From NCBI GenBank assembly GCA_002009975.1, contig MTLP01000002.1, positions 1 through 64,000 of the forward strand: DNA of 64,000 bases, written 5' to 3'. The notes under the pieces are model-generated. The model made no database searches. It was given only the letters and a program-made list of their open reading frames with translations, and was not told where the DNA came from. Of this stretch, positions 8,246-18,433 are shown one piece after another. Numbering within the stretch: the stretch's first letter is position 1; each line of letters begins with the position of its first letter. Source of the stretch: Thermococcus sp. JdFR-02 (GTDB taxonomy: Archaea > Methanobacteriota_B > Thermococci > Thermococcales > Thermococcaceae). A program made the position numbers and the translations under genes.

Positions 8246-9169
8246 CTACTCACCCTTTTTATACCACCCAATCGTTTCCAAAAGCCCATCTTCAATGCTG
8301 TATTTAGGCTTAAAGCCAAGCTTCTTGATTTTGCTTATATCAGCCAAACTGTGTCTTATATCACCAGGTCTTGGTTTGTCAAATAGTATAGAACTTTTTG
8401 AATCTGTTGCATCAATTATCTTTAGTGCCAGCTCTAAAATGGTGGTCTGCTCCCCCCTTGCAACGTTAAATGTTTTGCCATTTGCATTATTGCTCTTTGC
8501 TGCCAAAATGTTTGCCATAACAACGTCTTTAACGTAAATGAAATCTCTTGTCTGCTTTCCGTCCCCAAAGATTATCAAAGGCTCATCTTTTAAAGCCCTA
8601 TTTATGAAGATGCTTATTACTCCAGAGTATTGATTAAAACCCTGTCTCGGTCCAAAAACGTTGAAGTAACGTAGAATAGTGGTTTTAACACCATAAATTT
8701 CATAAAACACCTTGCAGTAGTACTCTCCTGTAGTCTTTGTGACGCCATAGGGAGACATTGGTTTTGGTTTTTCATTCTCTTTGAGCGGTAAATTTTGGTT
8801 ATTACCATAAACAGCGGCAGATGAGGCATAAATTAACTTTCCTTCTCCATCCATCAAAGCTCTTAAAATGTTAAGCGTTCCAAGGACATTAATCTCTTCC
8901 GTCAAAATAGGCTTCTCTATGCTTTCAACGACGCTAACTAACGCGGCTTCATGAAAAACGTAATCAGCTTGAGATATCATCTCAGCTATGCTGTGATAAT
9001 CCCTAATATCAGCTTGAATAAACTCTACATTTGGAGGAACGTTTTCAATTTTTCCAGCATAGAGGTTGTCAATCACGATTACATCGTTATCTTCGCTAAG
9101 CTCTTCTGCGATGTGGGAACCTATGAACCCAGCTCCTCCAGTGACAACAATGAGCTTGTTTTTTATCAT
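8246..9169 (-). CDS. NAD-dependent sugar epimerase (UDP-glucose 4-epimerase type)
   Basis: A 307-residue extended short-chain dehydrogenase. The NAD-binding loop GGAGFIGS is at residues 11-18, the catalytic serine region is YASSAAVYG, and the Tyr-x-x-x-Lys pair is in SPYGVTKTTGEYY. The NVFGPRQ, DFIYVKDV and RPGDIRHS motifs are those of UDP-glucose/GlcNAc 4-epimerases, so it probably interconverts UDP-hexoses for surface glycans. An in-frame GTG at 9178 would add three residues, but ATG 9169 has GGGTG six bases before it. The neighbouring genes do not define a glycan cluster. Confidence 0.88.
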   Translation of the reverse strand: MIKNKLIVVTGGAGFIGSHIAEELSEDNDVIVIDNLYAGKIENVPPNVEFIQADIRDYHSIAEMISQADYVFHEAALVSVVESIEKPILTEEINVLGTLNILRALMDGEGKLIYASSAAVYGNNQNLPLKENEKPKPMSPYGVTKTTGEYYCKVFYEIYGVKTTILRYFNVFGPRQGFNQYSGVISIFINRALKDEPLIIFGDGKQTRDFIYVKDVVMANILAAKSNNANGKTFNVARGEQTTILELALKIIDATDSKSSILFDKPRPGDIRHSLADISKIKKLGFKPKYSIEDGLLETIGWYKKGE

Positions 9170-9261
9170 TTTAAACACCCAAATGAGTTAAGCTTCGGAG
9201 GTTTTATGTTTTTTGGAGCAAAACTTTTATTTTTAACTTTCCCACTTATTTTGGTGGTAAT

Positions 9262-10926
9262 GTGAAGAGAGTTTCATTGATTCTAAGCTTGCTTTTGATT
9301 CTCTCCCCGTTTCAACTTACCACCGCTGAAGTTCAAAAACCAAATGTTGTTGTGGAGATCAATCCAAACTTAGAGCTTTTTGCCATAGTTTATATTTTAG
9401 CCTTTAACGGAAGTGATGATTTTATAATTGCTCCGCAGGAGTATATTGACGCTGTCCTAACTTACTTCGCTCCATATAAGAATCATGAAGCAGTTTATTT
9501 AATGAGAGAGACTTTTCCAAGAGAGCTGCCGTATTACATAAGGGATTACTCTATAATAGAATGGGCAGCGAAAGTAGTCATTATGCCCTATTTGGGAAAT
9601 GAAAGTGAAGATGATCCTCTTTTAAGTGGACTTTTAAAAGCATTGGTGAGCTTTGCAAAGGAGAGCAACTTCATGAGGTTTTACAATTCCCATGTGAGAG
9701 AATATAAAAATGCAATAAGACCAGCAAAAGAAGCCTTAAAACCAAAGTTTCTTGAAAAGTTTGACAATCTGTTTGGACATCAGTATGATGAATACCACAT
9801 CTCATTGTCTTATAGTATTTGGATTCATCCTGGCTTTGCACGTAAAGAAAGGGAAGTTTACTATGTTGGGAGTGTAATAGACTTAGAAGATAGCGGATTT
9901 TCCTATACTTGGATAGCTGTTCATGAGTTTTCTCATGGTTATATAAATTCAATGGTTAAAAAATATGCCCACGAATTTTCAAAGGTCGATTATTACTTCA
10001 GATATGTCAAAACTAGCCTTGCATTTGCCCAATATGACAGACATTTTGATGCAAATGAGGGATATATTAGTGAAAGTCTTGTTGAAGCCACAGCACACTA
10101 TGTCATTAAAAATGAATATCCCGAAAATTCAAAATGGGGAATTTTAAAAGATCATGCACTGGGATTTTATCTTGTTGAAGACTTGATGAGAGAACTTGAG
10201 AATTTTGAGGAAACTAGGAAAAGCAATGAAACCTTTGAAGAGTATATCCCAACCTTAATCGAGCACATGCAGAGATGGGCTACTCCAGAAAATGTGAGCA
10301 AATATTTCTGGGAGAAAACACCAATTACAAGCTTCCTAGCTCTTGATAAAAGCTATACAATGGGCAAGCTGATACTTGTTTACAGCACAAACAATCCAGA
10401 TGAAAGCGGAAATGAATACGATAAAGAAACAGCTCTTGAATTAAAGGAAAGATTGAAAAAGCTCACATTCTGGGGTTTTTATTCAACAAAGCCAGTAATA
10501 GTTGCTAAAAGTGATAAAGAACTAACAGATGAAGATTTAAAGCAAAATCTCATCATCATTGGCGGACCAGGAGCAAATGAAATAGCGAGAAAATTGAACA
10601 ATAAACTGCCGATAAAATTTGTTTTCAATGGAACTTGGAAGTTGGAGCGTAATATCAGCAATGTTAAAAACTTCAGGGCATTTCTTATTAAAAGTGCCAT
10701 CTCCAGAGAGGAAATTTCCCCCAATTTAAAAATCCCGCAGAATTATCCACTTGGTATTCTTCAAGTCATAAGAAATCCATGGAATAAAAAGAACTTCATA
10801 ATTGTGATAGCAGGGGTTGATAGATACAGCACAAGGAGGATAACAAGAAAACTTGTATGGAAGCCAATAAGCTATTTAATCGAGAGTGGAAATTACGTAA
10901 AGTCGGGATTCTACATACAACGATGA
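9262..10926 (+). CDS. Secreted zinc metallopeptidase-like protein with an S-layer-like C-terminal domain
   Basis: A 554-residue protein with GTG start after GGTGG. Residues 1-22 are a signal peptide ending near TTA. The zinc motif HEFSH is at 221-225, and E275 in LVEATAHY is a plausible third ligand, giving a gluzincin-like arrangement of the DUF4932 type. The C-terminal region (about 385-500) has the surface-protein motif LIIIGGPGANEIARKLN and later IIVIAGVDRYSTRR, seen in S-layer-associated domains of Thermococcales. It probably trims proteins at the cell surface. It is flanked by the divergent epimerase and by purA, with no operon partner. Confidence 0.75.
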   Translation: MKRVSLILSLLLILSPFQLTTAEVQKPNVVVEINPNLELFAIVYILAFNGSDDFIIAPQEYIDAVLTYFAPYKNHEAVYLMRETFPRELPYYIRDYSIIEWAAKVVIMPYLGNESEDDPLLSGLLKALVSFAKESNFMRFYNSHVREYKNAIRPAKEALKPKFLEKFDNLFGHQYDEYHISLSYSIWIHPGFARKEREVYYVGSVIDLEDSGFSYTWIAVHEFSHGYINSMVKKYAHEFSKVDYYFRYVKTSLAFAQYDRHFDANEGYISESLVEATAHYVIKNEYPENSKWGILKDHALGFYLVEDLMRELENFEETRKSNETFEEYIPTLIEHMQRWATPENVSKYFWEKTPITSFLALDKSYTMGKLILVYSTNNPDESGNEYDKETALELKERLKKLTFWGFYSTKPVIVAKSDKELTDEDLKQNLIIIGGPGANEIARKLNNKLPIKFVFNGTWKLERNISNVKNFRAFLIKSAISREEISPNLKIPQNYPLGILQVIRNPWNKKNFIIVIAGVDRYSTRRITRKLVWKPISYLIESGNYVKSGFYIQR

Positions 10927-11060
10927 TCATCATAATTAGTGAGGCATTGTTGAAAAGTGGAGACTTTAAAATTAAACATCTTCGTGTCAATACCGCAACC
11001 GCAATCATTTTAAAGATGCCACCAACATAACTATGGATAACTCTTTTGGGTGAAAGAAAA

Positions 11061-12080
11061 ATGCCAAGTGTAATAGTCGTAGGTGGACAATGGGGAGATG
11101 AAGGAAAGGGCTCAATCATAGCTTATTTGGCTCAGCACGATGAACCAGAGGTTATTGCAAGAGGAGGAGTAGGAACAAATGCAGGACACAGCGTTTATAT
11201 ACATGGCGTTAAATATGCAGTAAGGCAACTCCCAACAGGATTTATGCAAAGAAAGGCAAGACTTTTGGTTGGTGCTGGCGTCTTAGTTGATCCAGAAGTT
11301 TTCTTCCATGAGCTTGAACACTTAAAACCCTTCGATGTTGAGAAGAGGGTTGGTATTGACTATCGCTGTACAATTATCGAACTAGCACATAGGGAGTTGG
11401 ATAGAACGAATTCACATCTGCATGGAAAGATAGGAACAACCGGAAGTGGATGTGGTCCAGCAAATGCAGATAGAGTTATGCGTAAGGCAAGGCAAGTCAA
11501 GGACATAAAGGAATTAGAGCCTTATTTAACCGATGTTGCTCAAGAGGTTAATGATGCTTTAGATGAGGGTAAGCTGGTTTTGATTGAAGGAACACAAGGT
11601 TTCGGGCTTAGCTTATACTTCGGTTCGTATCCGTACGTCACATCGAAAGATACGAGCGCTTCTGCAATAGCAAGTGATGTTGGAGTAGGTCCAACAAGAA
11701 TAGACGATGTTATAGTTGTCTTCAAGAGCTTCCCAACGAGAGTTGGTGCAGGACCTTTCCCAACGGAGATGCCCGAGGAAGAAGCGGATAGATTGGGCTT
11801 GGTTGAGTATGGAACAGTGACTGGAAGAAGGAGGAGGGTTGGATGGTTTGACTTTGACTTTGCTCGTTACTCCGCAAGGATTAACGGAGCAACTATGCTT
11901 GCCATTACAATGCTTGACAAATATGACAAAGAAGCTTTGGGAGTCACTGATTACGATAAACTTCCAAAGAGAGCTAAAGAATTCATTGAAGAAATAGAAG
12001 ACAAAGTTGGTGTCCCCGTTGCCTTAATAAGGACTGGTCCAGAGCTTGAGCACATTATCGATTTAAGGGAGAATATCTAA
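11061..12080 (+). CDS. purA: Adenylosuccinate synthetase
   Basis: A 339-residue enzyme that joins IMP and aspartate using GTP in AMP synthesis. The phosphate-binding loop [11 protein letters not shown] is at residues 8-18, followed by GGVGTNAGH, the IMP-binding [10 protein letters not shown], and [15 protein letters not shown]. The late [13 protein letters not shown] matches the family. It is about 90 residues shorter than bacterial PurA, as is usual in Pyrococcus and relatives. An ORF opens at 11046, but ATG 11061 follows GGGTGA and starts the conserved sequence. A TATA-like ATTTTAAAG lies near 11011. Confidence 0.97.
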   Translation: MPSVIVVGGQWGDEGKGSIIAYLAQHDEPEVIARGGVGTNAGHSVYIHGVKYAVRQLPTGFMQRKARLLVGAGVLVDPEVFFHELEHLKPFDVEKRVGIDYRCTIIELAHRELDRTNSHLHGKIGTTGSGCGPANADRVMRKARQVKDIKELEPYLTDVAQEVNDALDEGKLVLIEGTQGFGLSLYFGSYPYVTSKDTSASAIASDVGVGPTRIDDVIVVFKSFPTRVGAGPFPTEMPEEEADRLGLVEYGTVTGRRRRVGWFDFDFARYSARINGATMLAITMLDKYDKEALGVTDYDKLPKRAKEFIEEIEDKVGVPVALIRTGPELEHIIDLRENI

Positions 12081-12102
12081 ACCTTTATTTACTTCTTTTG
12101 TG

Positions 12103-12119
12103 TATCTCTTTTGGTGATA
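12103..12119 (+). promoter_or_regulatory. TGM-like site of the GH57 gene
   Basis: TATCTC-TTTTG-GTGATA matches the Thermococcales glycolytic motif TATCAC-N5-GTGATA at 11 of 12 positions. It lies downstream of a TATA-like CTTTATTTA (about 12082-12090), the position at which Tgr represses glycolytic and starch-use genes. Its right half also forms the ribosome site. Confidence 0.65.
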
Positions 12120-12121
12120 CA

Positions 12122-14551
12122 ATGCGTAAGGTTAGCATACTTTTAGCTGTGTTGCTGTTCTTCTCATTAGTTCCATATTCAAGCTCTCAAGAAAGCTTTG
12201 AAGTTTCAGAAATCGGTTTTAGACTTGTAAGCTGGAATCTCGATGGACAAAACATCATAGATGCTGGCGAAAGGGGAGCTATGGGGAAAAGCTATCCTCT
12301 CTGGGATTGGCTTTTGAACGAACCTTGGCCCGGTTCCCTAGCAACTAACAAGTACAAAATCCAAAGAGAGGGGAACAGAGTAACAGGGACAACAAAAGTT
12401 GGAGACGTTCTTGTTGAAAAAATCTTTGAAGTTCTCAACAAAAATAAGGCAAAGTTAACTGTAAAACTTACAAATGAGGGGGAAGATGTATTCAGAAGTG
12501 AAGTCAATTGGGATGGCTTTTCTTTAGGATATACCATGGCTTGGGCTGGCTATTTGGGAAAGCCCGGAGGGGAAAAGCAAATTTGGATTGATGAAACTTT
12601 GCACATTGAAAACAAGAATTGGGTCAGAATTGGAACAAAAGTTAAAGCTTTTGGCTTAATTGACTTCGATGAGGACTTAATAGCCTTGATCTTTCCAAAA
12701 GAAGAGAATACAGCTTTATGGCTTGAGAGTTCTGGATGGGGATTAGAAACGAGAGCAGAGTTTGAGACTTTAGAATTAAGACCAAAAGAGAGCAAAACTT
12801 TTGAATTTGAAATTTTCATTGGAGAAATCGAAGACTTAAAGCTAAGCTACCCAGAGATTTACAAATCTTTGAAGCCACAAATTACAAAGGAAAATTACAA
12901 AATAAGCTTTGAAACTCCAGATTTTCCAAGTGAAGGAGAGCAAATCCAAGTCAAAGTTAAGCTTACACCAAAAGAACCCGTTGAAGGCTCTGGAACTTTA
13001 AAGGTTCAGCTGAGCTGTGGTGAGAGTAAAGAGATCAAAGTTCCATTGAATCAAGAGAGTGAAATAGCTTTGAGGGGGAAAGCCCAAAAAGGATGTCAAG
13101 TCTCTGCAAGCTTAGAAATTAACGGCAAGATAATTTCAAGCGCAAAGAAAATGTTAAGTGTTTTTACGAAGGGTGAAAAACCTCTTTATGTAGTTTTTAT
13201 TTGGCATCACCATCAAAGCCCCGGTGTATTTCCAAATGGAACTTTACATGGACCTTGGGCTTTAGTTCACACCTATGAAGACGAGCTTAAACCATATTAT
13301 CCCGGAGGAGCTTACTATGTTCACGCATACCTCTTAGAAAAATATCCCCAGATTAAAATGACCTATCACCTATCGCCTTCTCTGCTTTGGCAGTGGAATT
13401 TAACGAATTCTCAATGGTGTCAAAGCTATCCAAAATATCAGTGTTTTGATAGGAATAGTAAGGAGGCAAAAAAGGTTCAAGAGGCAATGAAGCTCTACAA
13501 AGATCTGTATTCCAAAGGGCAGATTGAAATACTCTCAAGCTACTTTGCTCATCCAATAAGCGGATACATAGCAGAAAAATACAATTGGCTTGACCTCCTC
13601 GATTATGAGCTTTCTCTAGGAATAAACACAACAAAGGAAGTCTTGGGAGTTCAGGCTAAGGGGCTTTGGCTCCCAGAGATGGCGTTTAGTCCAAAGCTAA
13701 TTCCACTTTTGGAAAAGCATAACGTTAAATACTTTGCTTTAGATGATCAGTGCCATTTAAAGGTAATGTATCCTTACAGCCCTTACCATCTCTACAAAAT
13801 TGGAAACTCAAGCATGCTAGTTCTTTTCAGAGATCACAGACTAAGCGACGATTTTGCGTTCAACAATAACTTCAGAAGTGAAGAAAGGGCAAAAGCTAAG
13901 GCAAAAGAAATCGTTGAGAAGATTTTAAGCGTTAGGGAAAAAGATCCAAATGCAGAGGTAGTGACAATAGCGGCAGATGGCGAAAATTGGATGATCTTCT
14001 CAAACAATCCTCCTCTAACAGGGGTTTACTTTGAAGCATTGCTCCAATATCTAAGCAAGGCTCAAGAGAAGGGCTTAATAAAAACTGTAACGTTTGAAGA
14101 GATCACTAAGGAATTGAAGCCCTACAAAGAAATAACGCCCTTACAAACTTCCTGGCTCTGCTCTTGGGATAAGTGGACAAGAGAGAGGAAAGCAAAGCAA
14201 GAACCAATGTGGAAAAAGGACGAAGAAGTCTACGCCCTAATTCAGAAGTATAAACAAAAATGTGGAGAGGATAAAGTCTATTACAAAGCTCTCTACGGCT
14301 TTGCACAAGCCATGGATAGCGACTTTTATTGGGCTGAATTCATCTTTGATAAACACGTCTATGCTTGGCTTGATTGGACAGAGAACCTTGTAAAAGAAAA
14401 TCTTGAGAAATGTGAGATAGAGCAAACGATTAAAGTTAGTGAAACTAGAACCGAAACACCAACAACTCAAAAAGAAAAAGCCATTTGTGGTCCGGGAGCA
14501 ATTATTGGAGTTGCTTTACTGTCTTTATTGATATTAAGGAGAAGACGTTAA
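12122..14551 (+). CDS. Secreted GH57 alpha-amylase/pullulanase-type enzyme with CGP-CTERM anchor
   Basis: An 809-residue surface enzyme. Residues 1-25 are a signal peptide. About 30-270 is a beta-rich domain, about 270-350 a smaller beta domain. The GH57 domain begins near residue 355 (VFIWHHHQSPG); the catalytic nucleophile is E519 in LWLPEMAF and the acid/base is D619 in AADGENW. A threonine-rich linker precedes ICGPGAIIGVALLSLLIL and four arginines: the CGP-CTERM signal of Thermococcales surface proteins, with the Cys near residue 789. It should hydrolyse alpha-glucans outside the cell. ATG 12122 follows GGTGATAC. A TGM-like site at 12103-12119 suggests control by Tgr. Confidence 0.92.
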   Translation: MRKVSILLAVLLFFSLVPYSSSQESFEVSEIGFRLVSWNLDGQNIIDAGERGAMGKSYPLWDWLLNEPWPGSLATNKYKIQREGNRVTGTTKVGDVLVEKIFEVLNKNKAKLTVKLTNEGEDVFRSEVNWDGFSLGYTMAWAGYLGKPGGEKQIWIDETLHIENKNWVRIGTKVKAFGLIDFDEDLIALIFPKEENTALWLESSGWGLETRAEFETLELRPKESKTFEFEIFIGEIEDLKLSYPEIYKSLKPQITKENYKISFETPDFPSEGEQIQVKVKLTPKEPVEGSGTLKVQLSCGESKEIKVPLNQESEIALRGKAQKGCQVSASLEINGKIISSAKKMLSVFTKGEKPLYVVFIWHHHQSPGVFPNGTLHGPWALVHTYEDELKPYYPGGAYYVHAYLLEKYPQIKMTYHLSPSLLWQWNLTNSQWCQSYPKYQCFDRNSKEAKKVQEAMKLYKDLYSKGQIEILSSYFAHPISGYIAEKYNWLDLLDYELSLGINTTKEVLGVQAKGLWLPEMAFSPKLIPLLEKHNVKYFALDDQCHLKVMYPYSPYHLYKIGNSSMLVLFRDHRLSDDFAFNNNFRSEERAKAKAKEIVEKILSVREKDPNAEVVTIAADGENWMIFSNNPPLTGVYFEALLQYLSKAQEKGLIKTVTFEEITKELKPYKEITPLQTSWLCSWDKWTRERKAKQEPMWKKDEEVYALIQKYKQKCGEDKVYYKALYGFAQAMDSDFYWAEFIFDKHVYAWLDWTENLVKENLEKCEIEQTIKVSETRTETPTTQKEKAICGPGAIIGVALLSLLILRRRR

Positions 14552-14757
14552 TCTTCTTCATTATTCCTTTTCAGGCTTGCAGTGCAATTTAAAACTAAAG
14601 ATTTATCAGATTTTAGCCTATTCCATGTAGAGTTAGAGTATTAAGTCCCTAAACTCATCCTTCACTCTTTTTATTTTGCAAAAACATAATAATCCGCTCA
14701 AAAATTATAAAAGAAACAAATAAAAACTAAGCCGGCAATATATATTGGGGATATATA

Positions 14758-16155
14758 GTGAAAGATAGTGAAATAGACGAAGCCTTAGAAATTATTGCCG
14801 CAATAGAGGATGATTATGATAAGGTTGTCACGTTAAGCACGATTTTATCAATGATAAACGATCCCAACAACCCAAGCTATTCAAAAATTCTCTTCAAAGC
14901 TTTGGAAATAATTGAAAACATCACAAACAAGTACAATAAAGTTAGTGCCATTCTTACCCTTGCCAAAGCCGTGAAATCGGCTGATTCAAAATTGTATAAG
15001 AACTTAATAGAAATGAGTCAGCTTGAAGCAAGGGATATTATGAATAAAAAGGCAAGAGCTAGAGCATTTATTGAGATAGCCCTAGAAACAGCTTTTGATG
15101 ACATATTCTTAACTACTTATGAGAAGGCTATAGATGCCATAGCAGAGATAAGCATACTTGAGGACAGGGAAGAAACTCTGCTGTTCTTTATAGAAGGGCT
15201 TACTGAAAGAGGGAAGAAAAAAGAAGCTGTGGTACTCTTAGATGGATTTGTTGATCCTTATTATCATGTCCTCGCTTTGTCGTCCATAATGGGAACTCTC
15301 GCCAAAGAAAATGATCCCGCATATATAGATTTCATGAAAAAAGCCTTGATGAATATAGCAAACATAAAATCCGAATATATGAGAGACTGGGCTCTTAGTG
15401 ATATATGCTCCAATTTAGCTGAGGCTGGGAAGATTAATGAAGCACTGGCTATTTCAAAGAACATAAAATCAGAGAATGCAAAGATTTCAGCAATGGTTAA
15501 GATTATCCTTGAGCTTGTGGAGATGGGAGAGATAAAGAAAGCAAACAGAATGGCTGCCCTTATTTCAAACGATGTCTATAAGTCTAAAATAAAAGCTAAG
15601 ATGGCAATAAAACTTGTTAGGCTTGACAAATTCGATGAGGCAATAGATTTAGCACTCTCAATCAAAAAGCCAGAGTATAGAGATTTAGTTTTTAGGGATA
15701 TTGCCTCAGAACTTGCTCAAAACAGACATTTTGAGAAGGCATTGGAAGTAATAGATAACATAAACGATCTGTACCAAAAGGTTATGGCTCTCATAAAGAT
15801 AGCCATGGAATTCCTTGAAATTGGTGATTCAAGATACTATAAGGTGCTTGACAAAGCAGTGGAGATTGCAAATGAAATTGAGAATCCCCAGAAAAAGTCT
15901 TCAGCTTTGTCGATAATAAGCACTTTAATGGCTAGTGTAAGTTTAAGGAACAACATTAGAAACATCATAACGATGAAAATAAGGGATGCAGAGGTGTATA
16001 TAAACAAAAGACAATACGATAAAGCCTTAAGGGAATATATTGAAGCCAAGGAACTTGCAAAAAATGCCAACATGAGAATATTTGAGCTTGAATTGGAGAA
16101 GCGCATAGAGGCGCTAAAGAAGCAGCTCTCTCAAAGCACTTCAGAATCCGATTAA
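14758..16155 (+). CDS. Helical-repeat (TPR-like) protein
   Basis: A 465-residue all-helical protein with GTG start. Some eleven or twelve helix pairs of 30-40 residues recur, with A-x-x-x-A spacing and repeated motifs such as DEALEIIAAIEDDYDKVVTL, NEALAISKNI and EKALEVIDNI. This is TPR-type packing used as a protein-binding scaffold. No enzymatic motif or signal peptide is present, so it is probably cytoplasmic. The ribosome site is weak (GGGGAT at 14747-14752) after a TATA-like AAAATTATAAAAG near 14700. The partner is unknown. The 206 bases upstream contain only this promoter. Confidence 0.65.
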   Translation: MKDSEIDEALEIIAAIEDDYDKVVTLSTILSMINDPNNPSYSKILFKALEIIENITNKYNKVSAILTLAKAVKSADSKLYKNLIEMSQLEARDIMNKKARARAFIEIALETAFDDIFLTTYEKAIDAIAEISILEDREETLLFFIEGLTERGKKKEAVVLLDGFVDPYYHVLALSSIMGTLAKENDPAYIDFMKKALMNIANIKSEYMRDWALSDICSNLAEAGKINEALAISKNIKSENAKISAMVKIILELVEMGEIKKANRMAALISNDVYKSKIKAKMAIKLVRLDKFDEAIDLALSIKKPEYRDLVFRDIASELAQNRHFEKALEVIDNINDLYQKVMALIKIAMEFLEIGDSRYYKVLDKAVEIANEIENPQKKSSALSIISTLMASVSLRNNIRNIITMKIRDAEVYINKRQYDKALREYIEAKELAKNANMRIFELELEKRIEALKKQLSQSTSESD

Positions 16156-16172
16156 ATGTTACTGTTTTATTT

Positions 16173-16946
16173 TTAGACCTCCGTTTTTGTTTTCAATTTC
16201 CAGCCATCGATGTTTAAACCACCCATTTTGTCAAAAACATATAGTATCAGCTCTTCCAAGCTTTCAAGCTCTTCGTCCTCAATAGCTTCTAAAAACAGTG
16301 AAACAAATTTTTCATCAGGAAATTCCTCAAATAGATAGGCTCTTCTAAAATTTTCATCTATGAAAAGGCGATAGACTTTACTTGCTGGAGGAACTTCAAC
16401 GCAGAGAAACTTTGAATAAACTTCAAGGGCTTTATTGAGCGTTAAATAGTAGAGATAACCAAAACTTGGGTCTTCTCTTTCTTTCGCGTCTTTTAAACCA
16501 TCCAAACCGTCCCAAAGGAAGTATTTAACTGTTTCAACCCAAACATCATCGGGCTTTTTAAAGGGCTTTTTCATGTATTCTAACGCTTCTTTCTTAAGCT
16601 CCTCAATTATTCCCGTCTTGTCAAAGAGAACTTTGCCAATTGTGATAATCCTTGCAGCACTCCTCTTGTTCTGCTTAAAGTCTTTTTCAAAATAGTGTCT
16701 AATCTGTCTGGGTGGGTTTGCAAAGTATTCAATTAAAACGCCATTGATTATCCTGTTCCCTCTCTCACGCCAATCAACATCATTTGAAAGCACGATGTAG
16801 ACATCAACGTCAGAATACTTAGTTTCCATACCTATTGCATAACTCCCTGTAAGCAGGGCAGCTTCAACAAAGTCCTTTTCCTTCCATTCCTCAAGGAACT
16901 TTTCTAAAGCGAGTTGCCAATTCATTTTATCTGTTGAATAAATCAT
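16173..16946 (-). CDS. Nucleotidyltransferase-domain protein
   Basis: A 257-residue protein with the polymerase-beta-type nucleotidyltransferase signature: GS at 34-35 and the metal-binding pair D46-x-D48 in YSDVDVYIVL, plus a later glutamate in VLIEYF as the probable third carboxylate. The C-terminal half is helical with an HEPN-like look. Substrate is unknown; relatives include aminoglycoside adenylyltransferases and toxin-antitoxin enzymes. Its ATG overlaps the stop of the upstream amidohydrolase gene (ATGA at 16943-16946), so the two are translationally coupled. Confidence 0.8.
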   Translation of the reverse strand: MIYSTDKMNWQLALEKFLEEWKEKDFVEAALLTGSYAIGMETKYSDVDVYIVLSNDVDWRERGNRIINGVLIEYFANPPRQIRHYFEKDFKQNKRSAARIITIGKVLFDKTGIIEELKKEALEYMKKPFKKPDDVWVETVKYFLWDGLDGLKDAKEREDPSFGYLYYLTLNKALEVYSKFLCVEVPPASKVYRLFIDENFRRAYLFEEFPDEKFVSLFLEAIEDEELESLEELILYVFDKMGGLNIDGWKLKTKTEV

Positions 16947-17740
16947 AATCTCAACAGCTCCTTTGCATTTCTGTACAGAATACTTATCTTTTCTTCTTTT
17001 GTTATAGGAAGATTTTCAATAATCTCAATCTGTCTTTTGGCTCCATACTCCTTTGGAGTCTGCTCTAAAACATAATCACTTCCGAAGAGAAATTTGTTGG
17101 CACCTAAAGCCCTAATGTATTTTGCGAAATTTTCAATTCCAATTTTCTCTGTAACGGTTATTAAACTGTAGGATGTGTCAACAAATACATTATCCATTGA
17201 GGCAATTTGCAGAAAATCCTCAAAATGAAACGAACCACCCATATGAGCTAGGATTATGGTTGTTTCTGAAGCTATGAAAGGCAAAAGTGCGTAATCCTCA
17301 ATTGTGTTTATCCAAGGAGTATATAAACCCTTAAAGTATAAAGACGAGAAATCTCCAAGCATTGCATGTATTAAGACTGGAATTTTTAATTTGCCGGCAA
17401 CTTTTAGAACCTTCCATACATGGGGATGCCTAAGACAAAAGCCTTGCATATCTGGATGGAGCTTTAACCCTTTAAGGTTGAGGTCGTTAATGGCACATTC
17501 AAGTTCTTCTATGGCTTTATCAGCAGGATTTGGTACAACAGAAGCAAATCCTATTAATCTTTTGGGTTCAGAGTTGACAAGTTCGGCAATGTAGTCGTTG
17601 GAGATATATGGAGCCACAGGAAGCACGACAGAAATGCTTATGCCTTCGTTATCCATCCACTCTAAGAGTTTTTGAGCTGCATCTATTGGTTTTTGTTTCA
17701 TGTCAAATGCAGGGTGAACGTGGAAATCGATAATTTTCAT
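16943..17740 (-). CDS. Amidohydrolase-family (TIM-barrel) metal hydrolase
   Basis: A 265-residue protein of the amidohydrolase-2 (decarboxylase-like) family. The metal-binding D-F-H-V-H is at 5-9, followed by a GLKLHPDMQGF strand, PVLIHAM, ILAHMGGS and the C-terminal FGSDYVLEQTP, whose Asp is the catalytic metal ligand. Such enzymes hydrolyse or decarboxylate small molecules; the substrate is unknown. A GGTGAG ribosome site precedes the ATG. It is first in a two-gene operon with a nucleotidyltransferase, a pairing I cannot explain. Confidence 0.85.
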   Translation of the reverse strand: MKIIDFHVHPAFDMKQKPIDAAQKLLEWMDNEGISISVVLPVAPYISNDYIAELVNSEPKRLIGFASVVPNPADKAIEELECAINDLNLKGLKLHPDMQGFCLRHPHVWKVLKVAGKLKIPVLIHAMLGDFSSLYFKGLYTPWINTIEDYALLPFIASETTIILAHMGGSFHFEDFLQIASMDNVFVDTSYSLITVTEKIGIENFAKYIRALGANKFLFGSDYVLEQTPKEYGAKRQIEIIENLPITKEEKISILYRNAKELLRL

Positions 17741-18099
17741 AACTTCTCACCATCCTAAATATACTTTCCCTAGTGATTAACTTAAGAGTATCGATGTTAT
17801 ATTTCGGCAACAACAAGGGAATTTTTATTTTTGATCTTATAAAGAGACAAATTTTTCAAAGTCAATCTCGATATTTGTCTTTACTTTTTAATAAAGTTAT
17901 CAAGTCAAACTTACATTCTCTCTATTTTTTCGGTGGAAAAGTTTTATATATTTTAAGTGTAAAACTATTTATGAAAATTTCCTCATGCTTGGGAGACAAA
18001 TGAGGAGGGCATTGTTGAGCCTGTTGTGATATATGCTGTGGAGAGAAAGGCTTTGAATGTGAAGACTGGAGTTCCAGAGGCCTGTGAGGGGAGTAGCAA
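17741..18099 (+). other. Intergenic stretch with a promoter and a possible gene remnant
   Basis: A TATA-like GTTTTATATA lies at 17941-17950. The ATG at 18000 opens only nine codons, but the +1 frame is open from 17975 to a TAA at about 18118 and reads like protein (EEGIVEPVVIYAVERKAL, then a cysteine-containing end) without a start codon. This may be a decayed gene or chance. Nothing else is seen. Confidence 0.3.
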
Positions 18100-18372
18100 A
18101 TGTATTCAAACATAACCTTTCACTGGAAGCTTTGGATTAAGGAGATATTAAAACGTCTTTCAGGATACTTAGCAGCAACTGTAGTTGTATGGTCAATGAG
18201 TTCTTATAAAACAGCAGTAATGGTGCTTTCAGGGCTGATGATTATGGAACTTGTTATATCGGCATCCGTATTCCTAACCAGAAAGATTTACAAGATAAAA
18301 AAAGCAGAATTGCTGGGATTTGTAATAGGAATTTTAGTTGGAGGAATCATTGTTAGCATTATATTCCGGTAA
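18100..18372 (+). CDS. Small membrane protein, unknown
   Basis: A 90-residue protein with two or three hydrophobic segments (about 20-37, 40-57 and 68-88), ending in LLGFVIGILVGGIIVSIIF. A GAGGGGAG ribosome site precedes the ATG. No family is recognised. It is the first of three small membrane ORFs in a row on the plus strand, separated by stretches without intact genes. Composition and context suggest an accessory or decaying locus. Confidence 0.5.
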   Translation: MYSNITFHWKLWIKEILKRLSGYLAATVVVWSMSSYKTAVMVLSGLMIMELVISASVFLTRKIYKIKKAELLGFVIGILVGGIIVSIIFR

Positions 18373-18433
18373 TTTTCGCATTTTTGACTTAAAATATCAT
18401 TTAACTGGATATTGACTCATGAGGTGATAATGG

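Noticed and set aside
10922-10931. GATGATCATC palindrome as an operator of purA
   Set aside because: It contains the stop codon of the preceding gene and lies far upstream of the purA promoter.
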